Shown: positions 21,688 through 30,560 of the stretch, one piece after another | How positions within the stretch are numbered: position 1 is the first letter of the stretch | Layout: each line of letters opens with the position of its first letter | Origin: a virus | DNA length: 44,012 nt | Virus record (IMG/VR): IMGVR_UViG_3300035670_000425 | Span: 1-44,012 of that record | Direction: 5' to 3' (one strand) | The notes under the pieces: model-generated | Told to the model about the DNA's origin: nothing | What the model saw: the letters and a program-made list of their open reading frames with translations, nothing else | The model's database searches: none | Program-made: the position numbers and the translations under genes

Positions 21688-22032
21688 TTATAAACTTAAA
21701 TAATCCGTACATCTTCTTTCGCAATTTCCTTCTGCCTGTCTGGGCTGAGGATGATTGCACTCAAAAAGATAAATCTGGCTAGCTTGCCCACCACACCCAC
21801 AGGTTCTGCGGAATTTATGGTTGCCAAACTCATCGAGAACCGCTGGGCCTTTCCATGCACATCCAGCCATTCGGCCTTTCTTTCTCAGGGCAGATCTGTA
21901 CCATGAACCGACAATTGCCGCTCTCTGGGGGTTGTTAAAGCAGTTTTGGCAGACCTGAAAGTCTTCTTCGGACTGTTCACGATCAAATTTGTCGCAGAAT
22001 CCTGCCTGTGTACATGTGCAAGTGTGGCTCAT
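21688..22032 (-). CDS. Cysteine-rich zinc-binding-like protein (114 aa)
   Basis: Last gene of the late operon. The short protein contains twelve cysteines arranged as CTCTQAGFC, C-x2-C in QVCQNC, CGCGG, and later ECNHP and CERRC, with several histidines. This suggests two or more bound zinc ions or disulfides. A start of the type HTCTCTQAGFCDKF occurs in phage-associated proteins that I cannot name. It begins three bases after the upstream structural gene, so it is part of the tail transcript; the role is unknown. Confidence 0.65.
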   Translation of the reverse strand: MSHTCTCTQAGFCDKFDREQSEEDFQVCQNCFNNPQRAAIVGSWYRSALRKKGRMAGCAWKGPAVLDEFGNHKFRRTCGCGGQASQIYLFECNHPQPRQAEGNCERRCTDYLSL

Positions 22033-22035
22033 GGG

Positions 22036-23502
22036 TTAAATGTCCAGAACTTCAACCTCGACCGTGCCAAGTGTAATGTTCTGATATGGTGCACCGGTGA
22101 CCGTCTGCTGCACAAAGTTTGCTGTCGTATTGGCTCCAACGGTATTAGCCAGCTTGGGAGTGGTTGCCTTGAACACATAGTTTGTTGTGCTGACTGGTGT
22201 CCCATAGGTCTGATAGTACAGGCTGTTGTGTATGTAAGAAAAGCTCAGGGTGAGATCGTATGCTGTTCCGTTGGCATCGCTTGTTGACTGATTGGCTGAG
22301 CTGGTCAGGCACGCATTGACAATCCTGTAGTCGTAGTCTTCCTGATAGAGTCTGGTTGCCGGCCCTGTTCCTGGTGGAGCCGTTGCACTCCAGAAGAGAT
22401 TCCGGAGTCTTGTAAATCCGGATAACACGAACTTACTTCCTGAGCCTTTCACGCCAGCGTAACCGTATCTCCCAGCCAAATCTCCAATTTCAATCGGGTA
22501 GGTTGCATTGCCGCCTGATATTGTTGCATTGCCAAGAAACGTCGCTTTGATCAGGTTGTGCTGGGGCCACGGTTGGATTGTGAGTTGGCTGGAGTCCATG
22601 GTGTCGTAATAGGTTGCCGAGACGTTAGATGGTAGATTAAAGACAGGGTCAATAGAATAGATATTGGAAACCCCTGCCGATGTTCTAACGGGAAGCAGTC
22701 CTGAGCCTGTGATATTACCACCCGTATTTGGTGTCCCATCGGCATTGCTTGGACCGTCTGGAATATATCCTGTGTAAGAGATCGTGACGTTTCCGGATGA
22801 CTGCTGAGTGGTTGACCAGCTAAGATTGTAATTAAAAGACTCGGTGACCGTGTTTCCGTTGGTGTCTGACCATGTGAGATTGTTAACAGGTATCAGGATT
22901 GAGCCTGAATCGTTTGCAGTTGGATCAAGCTGCTGTTTGTTTGTCTGGAAGTATTGATAATAACCGCTGCCGTTTAGCCATGTACCAAATGCAGCCAGCC
23001 TGTTTTGCCCTGATATGCTGACGCTGTAATACTTGTTGTACCAATAGTAGAAGTTTCCACCCGGTGTCTGCGGTGTGTTCTGGTATTGATACGCAAAACA
23101 AGTCTTTTTGACATCAAATGTGCCGTGAGCCGTTGTATTGCCCCATCCAGCTGAATACTCGTAGGCATAAGGCAAACTGCTGGGTTGATCGTATACAAGA
23201 CCTTTGCTGCCAACTGTCTGCCATGATGGGGAAAGGGTGTTGTTGCCGTAGAGCGTATTATCAGCATGCCAGTTAACCGTAATCGGATAGGCAGGATAAG
23301 GCCGTGGATAGAATAGCCCGTACTCTCTCCACAGACCCTCGTAGGCGTCCCATTCAAAGTAAGCCTGATGTCCTGCTGTTGTAGCTGAAACACCCTGAAT
23401 TGTCGTTACCGGAAAATTGGTAGTTACAAGATTGCCAGCTGGGGCAGAGATCCATTGGCGAAACTGATAATAAACATAGCAGCCGGGATAAGGGTCAACC
23501 AC
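22036..23502 (-). CDS. Tail/baseplate-type structural protein (488 aa), possibly C-terminal part of a split gene
   Basis: Long aromatic- and glycine-rich beta protein (many Y, N, G, T, S; almost no Lys clusters), typical of tail tip or baseplate proteins; no family recognised. Its nominal start is GTG 23502 with only AAGAG upstream. A one-base slip at the T10 run (23515-23524) would join it in frame to the 23513-23962 ORF with no intervening stop, giving one protein of about 640 residues. It ends three bases before the cysteine-rich gene. Confidence 0.7.
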   Translation of the reverse strand: MVDPYPGCYVYYQFRQWISAPAGNLVTTNFPVTTIQGVSATTAGHQAYFEWDAYEGLWREYGLFYPRPYPAYPITVNWHADNTLYGNNTLSPSWQTVGSKGLVYDQPSSLPYAYEYSAGWGNTTAHGTFDVKKTCFAYQYQNTPQTPGGNFYYWYNKYYSVSISGQNRLAAFGTWLNGSGYYQYFQTNKQQLDPTANDSGSILIPVNNLTWSDTNGNTVTESFNYNLSWSTTQQSSGNVTISYTGYIPDGPSNADGTPNTGGNITGSGLLPVRTSAGVSNIYSIDPVFNLPSNVSATYYDTMDSSQLTIQPWPQHNLIKATFLGNATISGGNATYPIEIGDLAGRYGYAGVKGSGSKFVLSGFTRLRNLFWSATAPPGTGPATRLYQEDYDYRIVNACLTSSANQSTSDANGTAYDLTLSFSYIHNSLYYQTYGTPVSTTNYVFKATTPKLANTVGANTTANFVQQTVTGAPYQNITLGTVEVEVLDI

Positions 23503-23512
23503 ATTATGTCTC

Positions 23513-23962
23513 TTAAAAAAAAAAGAGTTGCCCAGTTAAGGGGTCTCTTACGACTGAAAGCACTCCTGACACAATTTTTTCCGCTGAGAACACATATGGT
23601 TCCACTGTTGAAAGCGGTATCTGTATCGTTGGGTCATAGGACATGAGCGGGTCATCGTCAGCGTTTCCTGACCTTCCTGTCTTTGTCCAAACCCCGTAAG
23701 CCCTGTTAAACTGGACTTCAGTCCAGTCGTACTTGTAAATCGTTCTAGAGTCTCCACCGTTTGTGAATGTTGTCTCGTATTCCTTGTCAACAGAGACCCA
23801 GAACGACTCAACGGAAGCAGACTGAGGTTCGCCTATAACCCAGTTCTTTCCAGACCTCATCAGTGATCCTGAACCGTTGTAATCCACAAATGCTGTAGCA
23901 GCACTGGAACGGTTTAGTTTGGCAGCGGAAAGCGGTTCGCCTTGTTTCCAATCATCTCTCAT
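23513..23962 (-). CDS. Tail protein ORF ending at a T10 run (149 aa)
   Basis: The N-terminus MRDDWKQGEPLSAAKLNRSS matches the W-x-GE-LSAAKLN start common to phage fibre and baseplate proteins. The frame ends LTGQLFFF immediately in the T10 run, just before TAA. This is unusual for a full domain end and supports fusion with the next ORF by slippage or by a base-count error. It begins in an ATGA-type overlap with the tape measure gene. It is probably a tail tip component. Confidence 0.7.
   Translation of the reverse strand: MRDDWKQGEPLSAAKLNRSSAATAFVDYNGSGSLMRSGKNWVIGEPQSASVESFWVSVDKEYETTFTNGGDSRTIYKYDWTEVQFNRAYGVWTKTGRSGNADDDPLMSYDPTIQIPLSTVEPYVFSAEKIVSGVLSVVRDPLTGQLFFF
23515..23524 (-). other. 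T10 homopolymer, possible transcriptional or translational slippage site
   Basis: The minus strand reads CTC, ten T, then AAGAGACATAATG. In the upstream frame TAA follows at once. Loss of one T (or a +1 shift) enters the frame of the downstream ORF with no stop before its GTG. It could be programmed slippage or a sequencing indel. Confidence 0.6.
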
Positions 23963-26271
23963 GGTGCAGCAATCCCCCCAGCTATCGCAAGACCTGGGTT
24001 AACAGGGTTCTTCATTCCGGCCAAAGCAATGTTTCCAGCAATGGCATTAAGAACTTCCACTGTTGCCCTTGTGTTCTGTGCGGTTTCTTCAGCAGCGTTA
24101 ACCTGTCTTGTCTGAACTTCGTCACGATAGGCTTCTGGCTTAAAGAACTGTGACAACGCTCCAGCCTTCTGCCCTATCTCAACAGGTTCGGCAAAGTCAG
24201 GTGGTGCACCAATTCTTCTTGCCATAAAGTTCTTAACCAGTTCCTGAAAAAATGGTGCATTAGGCTGGTTGTTAACCTTGTCTTTGGCTTTCTGGGCGAT
24301 GTTGTCAATATTTTTTATAAGGTCATTGATTTGACCGACCGCTACCCCCATGTTGTTAACACCGTCTTCGATGTTTTCAGCCACGGTTTTCTTTCTATTC
24401 TTCGGATCTACTCCGATACCAAGCCTCCGCTCAAGCCATGGACCGAAATTCATTGGTGGCACTATCATACCGGAATCTGCTGCACCCTGAAGTTCTGGCG
24501 TAGCCTCTGACTGGGGTATCCAATCGATAGTTTTAGCCATTCTTGCGGCGATCTTGGACATGGTCATGGCAACAGAAATCATGGAAACGCTGATGTTCAG
24601 AAGAGATTTCGCTAATGAAGCAATCGTATTTACAAACTCTTTTGCCCCATCAAGAATCTGCCATCTCGCATCATAAACCGTTTTAGCAAATTGCAATAAG
24701 AAATCAGCACCAGCAGCCACAGATTGAGCAAACTTCATGATGCTCTCTTCAATCCATCCACCCCTAATGCCTCTTCTCAGGTTCTCCACAGCGGTCTCAA
24801 CCTCATCCGCAAACAACTTGATCTTATCGACGAAGAGCTTGAGCAGGTTATTTGTTGCGATCACAAGGAGTTTTGCAAACGGTTCTAACGCCCGACCCAC
24901 ATGCGTAAAGATAGCCTCAAGCTGGCCCATCAACTTCCGCTGCTGGTTGGCAAACTCGTACTGGGTTGCCTGAAGGTCACCGATAAAAGGTTTCGTCTGT
25001 CTTCCGATCTCGAAGATCAGTGCTTTTGTTCTGGCTTCAAAAGGCGTTTTTGCGTCTTTGGCAAATCCCATCTGTGCTGCAACAGCGTCAAGGTAGGGGG
25101 CCGATACTGCAACACCAATTCTTCTCAGCGGAGTATACCTTCCGGCCAGTGCAGACTGCACTGTCTTGCCCATATCGTCAAGGTTCATGTTGAGAACCGA
25201 TCCGGCATCAGCAACGGCCTTGAAAATAGTCTCAGCCTGCTTTGCAGCATCATCACTGCCAGCCCCTGTCGTCTGTCTGTACTGACCTGCAATTCTCGTC
25301 ATGAGTCTCAATGAATCGGAAGCCGAAAGGCCAAACTGCTCCTGATACTGCATTGATGTGTTAAGTAGAGACCGTCCTCCTACCTGACCAACATAGATTG
25401 AGGCAGCGTTTTTGAGTTCTGTAAGATTTGATGCCGCTTGAACGGCACGATATGCGAAACCGGACAAACCCAGTGCCAAAGTGCCCATTGCCGTGATGGT
25501 GTGACCGACTGCAACAGAAAGAGAATCAAAAATCTTAAGACCGGCCTCCGTGACGAGTCCGATGACCTCTGTGAGTGCTGCAACAACCTTTCCGGCGGTT
25601 CCACCAAGTTTTGCAATCGAAGAGACAACAGAGAGTGACACTTGGGCAATACCAGAGAAAGCCCTTATGACATCGGAACCTAAGTTGGTAATCCCTGTGA
25701 ACGCCGCCTTAGCACCGGCAAAAGTGCCATAAATGGCATTATTCAGAAGATTGCCAGTGTCGCCCAAAGCAAAAGGATTTCTTTCCGAGCCGGGGAATGG
25801 ACGCTGAAACACCCTGAATCTGGTATAAAGTGGCATATCGCCGGGATTGCCAAACTTACCGATCCAAGATGAACCTGCTCCTCCAGATTTCATTCCTGTC
25901 TTGAAGTTAAAAATGTCTTCCAGAGTCTTTCTTTGGAAAAACATTCTTCGTCTTTGAGCGACAAGAGGGTCCAGAAGATTGGTTACTCCAGACTGAGAAG
26001 ACGATGCCGATGAACCACCTTGTCTAGGTGTTTTCACATTAACATTTAGCTTTGAAACCATCTTTAGCGTTGACGCTAAATTAGATGTTCTTGCGTTTGC
26101 TAAGGCAAGTTTCGTATTGAGTTTATCAATCGACCCAAAAATCGGCGACCCTGAAAAATCTGTGTTAAAAATCTTACTAATCGACTTAAAAGCAGCATTG
26201 GCTCGGTTCTTCACCTTGTTGATTGCTGCTTCAAGGCTGGCAAAATTTGATCCCGTTATCCCTACAGCCAT
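23959..26271 (-). CDS. Tape measure protein
   Basis: 770 residues, the longest tail gene, in the expected place after the chaperone and one further tail gene. The N-terminus is helical and polar (AAINKVKNRANAAFKSISK). The middle has alternating helices and hydrophobic segments (GHTITAMGTLALGLSGFAYR, SLAKSLLNISVSMISVAMTM). Residues about 280-450 follow the tape-measure pattern of long amphipathic helices (SASDSLRLMTRIAGQYRQT). It sets tail length and helps DNA entry. Its ATG 26271 follows AGGACGCATAAC, and its stop overlaps the next start. Confidence 0.9.
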   Translation of the reverse strand: MAVGITGSNFASLEAAINKVKNRANAAFKSISKIFNTDFSGSPIFGSIDKLNTKLALANARTSNLASTLKMVSKLNVNVKTPRQGGSSASSSQSGVTNLLDPLVAQRRRMFFQRKTLEDIFNFKTGMKSGGAGSSWIGKFGNPGDMPLYTRFRVFQRPFPGSERNPFALGDTGNLLNNAIYGTFAGAKAAFTGITNLGSDVIRAFSGIAQVSLSVVSSIAKLGGTAGKVVAALTEVIGLVTEAGLKIFDSLSVAVGHTITAMGTLALGLSGFAYRAVQAASNLTELKNAASIYVGQVGGRSLLNTSMQYQEQFGLSASDSLRLMTRIAGQYRQTTGAGSDDAAKQAETIFKAVADAGSVLNMNLDDMGKTVQSALAGRYTPLRRIGVAVSAPYLDAVAAQMGFAKDAKTPFEARTKALIFEIGRQTKPFIGDLQATQYEFANQQRKLMGQLEAIFTHVGRALEPFAKLLVIATNNLLKLFVDKIKLFADEVETAVENLRRGIRGGWIEESIMKFAQSVAAGADFLLQFAKTVYDARWQILDGAKEFVNTIASLAKSLLNISVSMISVAMTMSKIAARMAKTIDWIPQSEATPELQGAADSGMIVPPMNFGPWLERRLGIGVDPKNRKKTVAENIEDGVNNMGVAVGQINDLIKNIDNIAQKAKDKVNNQPNAPFFQELVKNFMARRIGAPPDFAEPVEIGQKAGALSQFFKPEAYRDEVQTRQVNAAEETAQNTRATVEVLNAIAGNIALAGMKNPVNPGLAIAGGIAAP

Positions 26272-26272
26272 G

Positions 26273-27814
26273 TTATGCGTCCTGTGTTGGCCTGTTGTTG
26301 TCGCCTACAAATCCGTAGTAAAGCAGTCCTGGGAACGTCGGGTCATTGAAGTTCATGTAAGGATACGGATACAAAGCAGTCCACTCTGGCGGGTCAGTGT
26401 CTTTGAGTTTAATCCTGTAAATGGGGTCCAGAACCGTGTCGCCAGTCACCTCGTCCTGATAAAGATAGACTTTATTTGTTCTGACAATGAATCCTGTCTG
26501 CCAAGTGACTCCCGGGTTCTGTGCATCGGCGTTAGGTTCATGGTTCGGATTGTATGTCCCGTTGTACCTGACCTGATTCCATTCCATCGTTGGATTCGCC
26601 ATGAACTCATGGGTGACCTTAAAGCCGATCTTGCCAGTAACAGGACTCACAACTTCTGTCAGTTCGCATCCTGAATAAAGAACACGCCCTCTGGAATACC
26701 CCAGAAATGACTTCAGGTTGACAGCACCAAGATACATGCCCGGGGTAATTTCAAATGGCTCGACAATCCCAAGCCCACCACCGCTGACTAACTGCTGAGG
26801 GTTTCCAATTGGGCCTGCGGCAAGAAGTTTGTCGAGCGGAACCCATGGGTATGTGATCCTGTATTCAATCAGCGTTTCCCTGATGGGGAAACCTGTTGTC
26901 AGGGGATCAAGGATTCCTGGGCCTGTCTGAGGTTTTACTGGATCCGCATTGGCTGGGTCACTGTAAACAGCATTAAAGGCTGGCTGACCCGTATTATCAG
27001 TAGGAACAATTGCACTTGGGACGTTCTTGAGTGCCTGCATGCGTACAGCAGGGCGAGTGTCAACCTTTGCGTATCTAATATTAAACCTGTTGACATAAGG
27101 GTCTCTTTGGAACCGAATGTTGACCTGCCAGTACTGAGACCGGATTCTCGGGAAGACCTGTCTTGCTGCCGTGTATTCCGTGCCGTTCTTATTCCATACC
27201 GTAAGGTTCTTTCTGACTTTGCTTAGGTAGTCGCCAAAATTCCAGACAGCACCCGTACCGCTTGTCCACTGTGAATCATTAGCAGGAACCCTTGATAAGA
27301 CAGAAAGCGTTGTTCCTGTTAAACCTCTGCCGACATCCTCGTAAACCTGATCCATTAGGTCAGGCCTTGGCAGGATATCGACTGATGTCGGCACGAGAGG
27401 ATCTGAGAGGTTGTATGCAATAGGTTGACCCGGTTGAGGGTTCCCCAGCGTGTAGGACTCGTTGTAACCAGAATCAAAGAACGTAGCCCATTGGGCATAC
27501 AGTTCCCTGTTCCAGCTTTGCAATTGCCTTACTGCCATTGGGAGCTGTGTGTCAACTGTAGTGTCGTTCAGGAGAGTCTGTGCATAGAAAGGGGCAATCC
27601 ATGACTGGGTCGCTGTGTTTACGCCCTGATCATCATAGTTGATTGTCCACCCCGACATCTCTGGAACCCAGAACTTAGTATGAGAACTGACAATATTAGA
27701 GTTAACATAAAGGGGCTGGAATGCTGCAAGATCGCCGGAGATTTGCGGCAACAGGTTCCAATCGTTTCCTGCTGAAACAGGAATAGGGGCATTAGCTATT
27801 GTTAAGTTAGGCAT
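26273..27814 (-). CDS. Tail-associated structural protein (513 aa)
   Basis: Sits between the tail chaperone and the tape measure gene, where an extra tail tube, tip or hub protein can occur. The product is aromatic-rich (WTINYDDQGVNTATQSWIAP, NFGDYLSKVRKNLTVWNKNG) with many N, P, Y and W residues. It has no signal peptide or membrane helix. I cannot assign a family. It starts at 27814, eight bases after the end of the frameshifted chaperone frame (27822), and ends two bases before the tape measure ATG. Confidence 0.65.
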   Translation of the reverse strand: MPNLTIANAPIPVSAGNDWNLLPQISGDLAAFQPLYVNSNIVSSHTKFWVPEMSGWTINYDDQGVNTATQSWIAPFYAQTLLNDTTVDTQLPMAVRQLQSWNRELYAQWATFFDSGYNESYTLGNPQPGQPIAYNLSDPLVPTSVDILPRPDLMDQVYEDVGRGLTGTTLSVLSRVPANDSQWTSGTGAVWNFGDYLSKVRKNLTVWNKNGTEYTAARQVFPRIRSQYWQVNIRFQRDPYVNRFNIRYAKVDTRPAVRMQALKNVPSAIVPTDNTGQPAFNAVYSDPANADPVKPQTGPGILDPLTTGFPIRETLIEYRITYPWVPLDKLLAAGPIGNPQQLVSGGGLGIVEPFEITPGMYLGAVNLKSFLGYSRGRVLYSGCELTEVVSPVTGKIGFKVTHEFMANPTMEWNQVRYNGTYNPNHEPNADAQNPGVTWQTGFIVRTNKVYLYQDEVTGDTVLDPIYRIKLKDTDPPEWTALYPYPYMNFNDPTFPGLLYYGFVGDNNRPTQDA

Positions 27815-27821
27815 GATACCC

Positions 27822-28450
27822 CTATCGCTTTATCTCAAGAAACTCTTTGATGTCGATGTCGCCCGGATCTGTTGACTTTTCAGCCATGATCGCCGCAACC
27901 TGATAAGGAGTCAGGTCCAGTACATCCTCATACCGCATGTGACCATCCACTACGAGATTTCTGATCAACTGCTGGTAGTTCAGGTTGTCCTTTCTTCCAT
28001 CGTCCCTGTCTCCGCTTTTGGGTGATCTGCCTCCGAAACTGGATCTTCACCAGATATTGCAATGCTTGCCACTCTCATAAATGTCTCAAAGTTGAGTTCG
28101 TCAAGGATTGCATCTGCTTCTTCGTCGTTAACCTTGAGACCGCATTTCAGAAGTGCCTTTTGACCCTCGTATTCCGATACAAGAATCTCCATACCTTCTG
28201 ATGAAGTCACTGAAGAGGGCCATCTTTTCCTGTCTACACGGGCGGATTCAATGACCTTGTCAGCAACCTCTTTTGGCAGTGACTTCACTGCCTCAACCGC
28301 TTCCAGATAGGGATTGGGTTGAATTTTTCTGATTACACCCTGTAATACGGCTTGGTCACGCATGGAAAGCTGTTTTATCACGTATTCCTTACCAGCGATG
28401 CTTACAGACGTTCCCGTGTTAGCCAGTTTGTCGATATAAAACGTAGCCAT
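27822..28450 (-). CDS. Tail assembly chaperone, -1 frameshift product (G-T fusion)
   Basis: In the 28450-27980 frame, CCCAAAA (28022-28016) is read C-CCA-AAA. A -1 slip there moves into a frame that stays open for over 60 codons to TAG at 27822. That extension reads LNYQQLIRNLVVDGHMRYED then VLDLTPYQVAAIMAEKSTDP, a pattern typical of the T part of G-T tail chaperones. Such fusions act with the short form on the tape measure protein during tail assembly (known for lambda G/GT). The extension fills the otherwise empty gap between genes. Confidence 0.8.
27980..28450 (-). CDS. Tail assembly chaperone, short form (G-like)
   Basis: 156-residue unshifted product starting MATFYIDKLANTGTSV. Acidic and helical (residues 35-75 and 95-130), ending in PKAETGTMEERTT just after the slippery site. 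It lies directly after the major tail tube gene and before the tape measure region, the standard place for this pair. It would be the abundant chaperone form; the fused form is made by frameshifting at 28016-28022. Confidence 0.8.
   Translation of the reverse strand: MATFYIDKLANTGTSVSIAGKEYVIKQLSMRDQAVLQGVIRKIQPNPYLEAVEAVKSLPKEVADKVIESARVDRKRWPSSVTSSEGMEILVSEYEGQKALLKCGLKVNDEEADAILDELNFETFMRVASIAISGEDPVSEADHPKAETGTMEERTT
28016..28022 (-). promoter_or_regulatory. -1 ribosomal frameshift slippery heptamer CCCAAAA
   Basis: On the mRNA, C-CCA-AAA fits X-XXY-YYZ with correct phase. The alternative frame is open for the next 200 bases, and the preceding and following genes are those that use this mechanism in tailed phages. 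Confidence 0.8.
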
Positions 28451-28474
28451 TTACCCCACCTTTCTCGGATTTGA

Positions 28475-29002
28475 TCAATAAGTTGCAGAAGCGACTGCCA
28501 TGTAGCCAGTCATCGACTGTGCGCCGGACAACTCGATTGTGAAATCAATCTTTACGGAGTCGTCTGGGGAGATTGAAACATTGGTCGTCTTGAAGAATCC
28601 GTTCACCGGATTAGCAACTGTTCCTGTTAGGACAAACGGACTATCTTCTGATGCAGCCCCAGGCTGAGTCACAGATTCAACCGCAACGGAGCAGAATCCA
28701 GCCATGTATTTAAGCATGTTAAGTGCGCCTGCTTCAGTCGAAGAGGCAATGCTGGATGCAATATACCCAGAACCTGTCACCGTACCACCGATAAGCCCCG
28801 GCAGTTTGATCTTCCATCCACCCTGACAGTTGCTGGGGACCTCAATTGTATCTGTATCAATTGACACAGAACCTTGGCTCATACAAATTGTCACAGAGAT
28901 GTCGTAAGCATCAGTAACAGAGTTGTAGAACCCGAGGGTTAGCGTACTGTTACGCCCTAAAGCGTACTTGTTTGGAGGAGTTGTGGTTACTGATGTCGGC
29001 AT
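28475..29002 (-). CDS. Major tail tube protein
   Basis: 175 residues, beta-rich with many S, T, G and V (NSTLTLGFYNSVTDAYDISV, WKIKLPGLIGGTVTGSGYIA). It ends in VKIDFTIELSGAQSMTGYMA. Size, composition and position before the chaperone pair fit the tail tube protein of a siphophage. It would polymerise in rings around the tape measure. ATG 29002 follows AGGAGATAAACAACT. Family identity is inferred from position and pattern. Confidence 0.7.
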   Translation of the reverse strand: MPTSVTTTPPNKYALGRNSTLTLGFYNSVTDAYDISVTICMSQGSVSIDTDTIEVPSNCQGGWKIKLPGLIGGTVTGSGYIASSIASSTEAGALNMLKYMAGFCSVAVESVTQPGAASEDSPFVLTGTVANPVNGFFKTTNVSISPDDSVKIDFTIELSGAQSMTGYMAVASATY

Positions 29003-29016
29003 AGTTGTTTATCTCC

Positions 29017-29385
29017 TTAGTGCCTGACCCTGAACTCAATACTAGACATCCAAATCCTGTTCCCTGTTAACCCTGGCTGGTCGCTGTATGATATTGATCT
29101 GTTGATCAGGGTCATGTCAGCAACGGATTCAAAATCAACTTTGTCAAAAAGCTGTATCGTCTGGTCAGAAAGTGTTTCTGATGCGGCAAGCGTTTCTGTG
29201 ACTGCGGAAAACTGCAAAAGAGTCTCATTCCAACAGGTCACATTGCTTGTCAAAACAACCGGATTGCTTTGAACTACATTAATACACCCGTAAGGGGGCA
29301 AAGTGTCTTCTGGCACAGAACCCACATAAACAGGGATTCCGCTTCCGGTTTGCCACCTTGATTGAATGATATTGAACGGAATCAC
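29017..29385 (-). CDS. Tail terminator / completion protein
   Basis: 122 residues. The sequence IPVYVGSVPEDTLPPYGCIN followed by NETLLQFSAVTETLAASETL fits the gpU/DUF3168-like pattern: a P-Y strand, then a helix counting through 'ETLA..ETL'. It ends in a strand IEFRVRH. It would cap the tail tube and join it to the head. The start overlaps the preceding gene by 4 bp. Position between the gp10-like and tube genes supports this. Confidence 0.7.
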   Translation of the reverse strand: MIPFNIIQSRWQTGSGIPVYVGSVPEDTLPPYGCINVVQSNPVVLTSNVTCWNETLLQFSAVTETLAASETLSDQTIQLFDKVDFESVADMTLINRSISYSDQPGLTGNRIWMSSIEFRVRH

Positions 29386-30227
29386 AGGATATTCCTATTT
29401 TGAGACGCAAACGGAACCCTGAGACCTCTCTGATACGTGATTGTCAGAACAGCCTGATCAGCAAGGTGCTTCATGCCGTTTGGGAGCCTAACCCTTAAAG
29501 CACTCTTGTACACACCAAGCAGATAGGCTTTGTTCACGTTGTACGTCAGTTTCCTGAGATACGGTCTTGGCGGATTGTACTTTGTGCCTAGAGAAAGGCT
29601 CTTTTTGCCACGTTTTCTTTTAACAATCCCCCTCTGCTTGGAGGTTGTCCCCTTGTCGTTAAACTGTTTGTTGGGGCGTGAGAACCAGCCTGTTTCAAGA
29701 TAGTAAGAGTAATACTCAAGACGTTGCCTGTCTGACTTGTCGGCAAACCTTGGATTGACCTCGATCACCCTTGTGGCAGACAAAAACTTGTCTTTCGATG
29801 GGTATGGATTGATGATTGAGTTGTTGCTGTAAGCGTTGTTCTGAATGTTCTGATACCACTGGTACGCTTGCGTTGTCTTCGGGTTCGCCCGTGCGGAAGC
29901 TGATGGTGGCGTTGGTGAAGGGAACTGACGTGAAGCTCGTCCTTTGCGGAAATGAATGGAATCCATCAGGTTGCCGTCACGTCTTCGAGGCGATTCACCG
30001 GGTCTTGAAGAACCATTGCCCGTATAAGGGACGCTTAACCACTTTTTCACCATATTTACTGCTTCCTCGGCCACGACATCCAGAGCGGCATTATTTGCTT
30101 TATCAAATTCCTTTTTGTTCATAATGTAATTCTTGCCGCCAGCCGAGTACACACCTGAAGCGTTAGTGCTGACAGTTACACCTTGAGACATCTGAGCCAG
30201 AAGATTCAGTGCAGCGTCAATACTCAC
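29382..30227 (-). CDS. HK97 gp10-like head-tail component
   Basis: 281 residues. The stretch AEEAVNMVKKWLSVPYTG followed by RPGESPRRRDGNLMDSI is the gp10-like signature (A...A...P-x-G-x-L-x-S-I), here near residues 50-95. A long basic part follows (GIVKRKRGKKSLSLGTKY, PPRPYLRKLTY) that is larger than usual for this family (about 150 residues). It would sit at the neck between connector and tail. Start ATG 30227 touches the next upstream gene's stop. Confidence 0.75.
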   Translation of the reverse strand: MSIDAALNLLAQMSQGVTVSTNASGVYSAGGKNYIMNKKEFDKANNAALDVVAEEAVNMVKKWLSVPYTGNGSSRPGESPRRRDGNLMDSIHFRKGRASRQFPSPTPPSASARANPKTTQAYQWYQNIQNNAYSNNSIINPYPSKDKFLSATRVIEVNPRFADKSDRQRLEYYSYYLETGWFSRPNKQFNDKGTTSKQRGIVKRKRGKKSLSLGTKYNPPRPYLRKLTYNVNKAYLLGVYKSALRVRLPNGMKHLADQAVLTITYQRGLRVPFASQNRNIL

Positions 30228-30560
30228 TCAGGATGTCTCCAGAACGCATTCCACCGTCGTATGATGCCCCAAGGAATTCCAGTCATTACATCTTATCACG
30301 TTGTAGACATGTACACCTACATGAATCTGATTCTTGGCAGAGAGACTGAAACTACCACCCAGTAGAATGTTATGCGTTGCCGCAGAACCGTCTTTCGCCT
30401 CGTCTCTGTCAATGCCACCACTGATCGGTTGCACAAGGCATTTGGCTGAAGCCACCGTGTTCCACGTCTGGTAAACACCACCCTGAGCGTCTTTAAGCGG
30501 AACCAGTTCCTTGATGGATGCCGTTTGCTTAAGAAAGCTGTTAAAGGCCATTGATGCCAA
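30228..30560 (-). CDS. Head-tail adaptor / stopper protein
   Basis: 110 residues in the position of the SPP1 gp16-like stopper. The pattern FLKQTASIKELVPLKDAQGG, then VYQTWNTVASAKCLVQPISG resembles the small beta-barrel adaptor with the usual 'G...W..v....c.i.p' core. It ends in strands YNVIRCNDW. It overlaps the connector gene by 20 bp and is followed directly by the gp10-like gene. It would seal the connector after packaging. Confidence 0.7.
   Translation of the reverse strand: MASMAFNSFLKQTASIKELVPLKDAQGGVYQTWNTVASAKCLVQPISGGIDRDEAKDGSAATHNILLGGSFSLSAKNQIHVGVHVYNVIRCNDWNSLGHHTTVECVLETS

Noticed and set aside
24901-25314. 137-codon plus-strand ORF opposite the tape measure gene
   Set aside because: No ribosome site and no neighbours on that strand; explained by the tape measure frame.
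26117-26674. 185-codon plus-strand ORF opposite the tape measure and 26273 genes
   Set aside because: Antisense shadow crossing a gene junction, with no ribosome site and composition unlike its neighbours.
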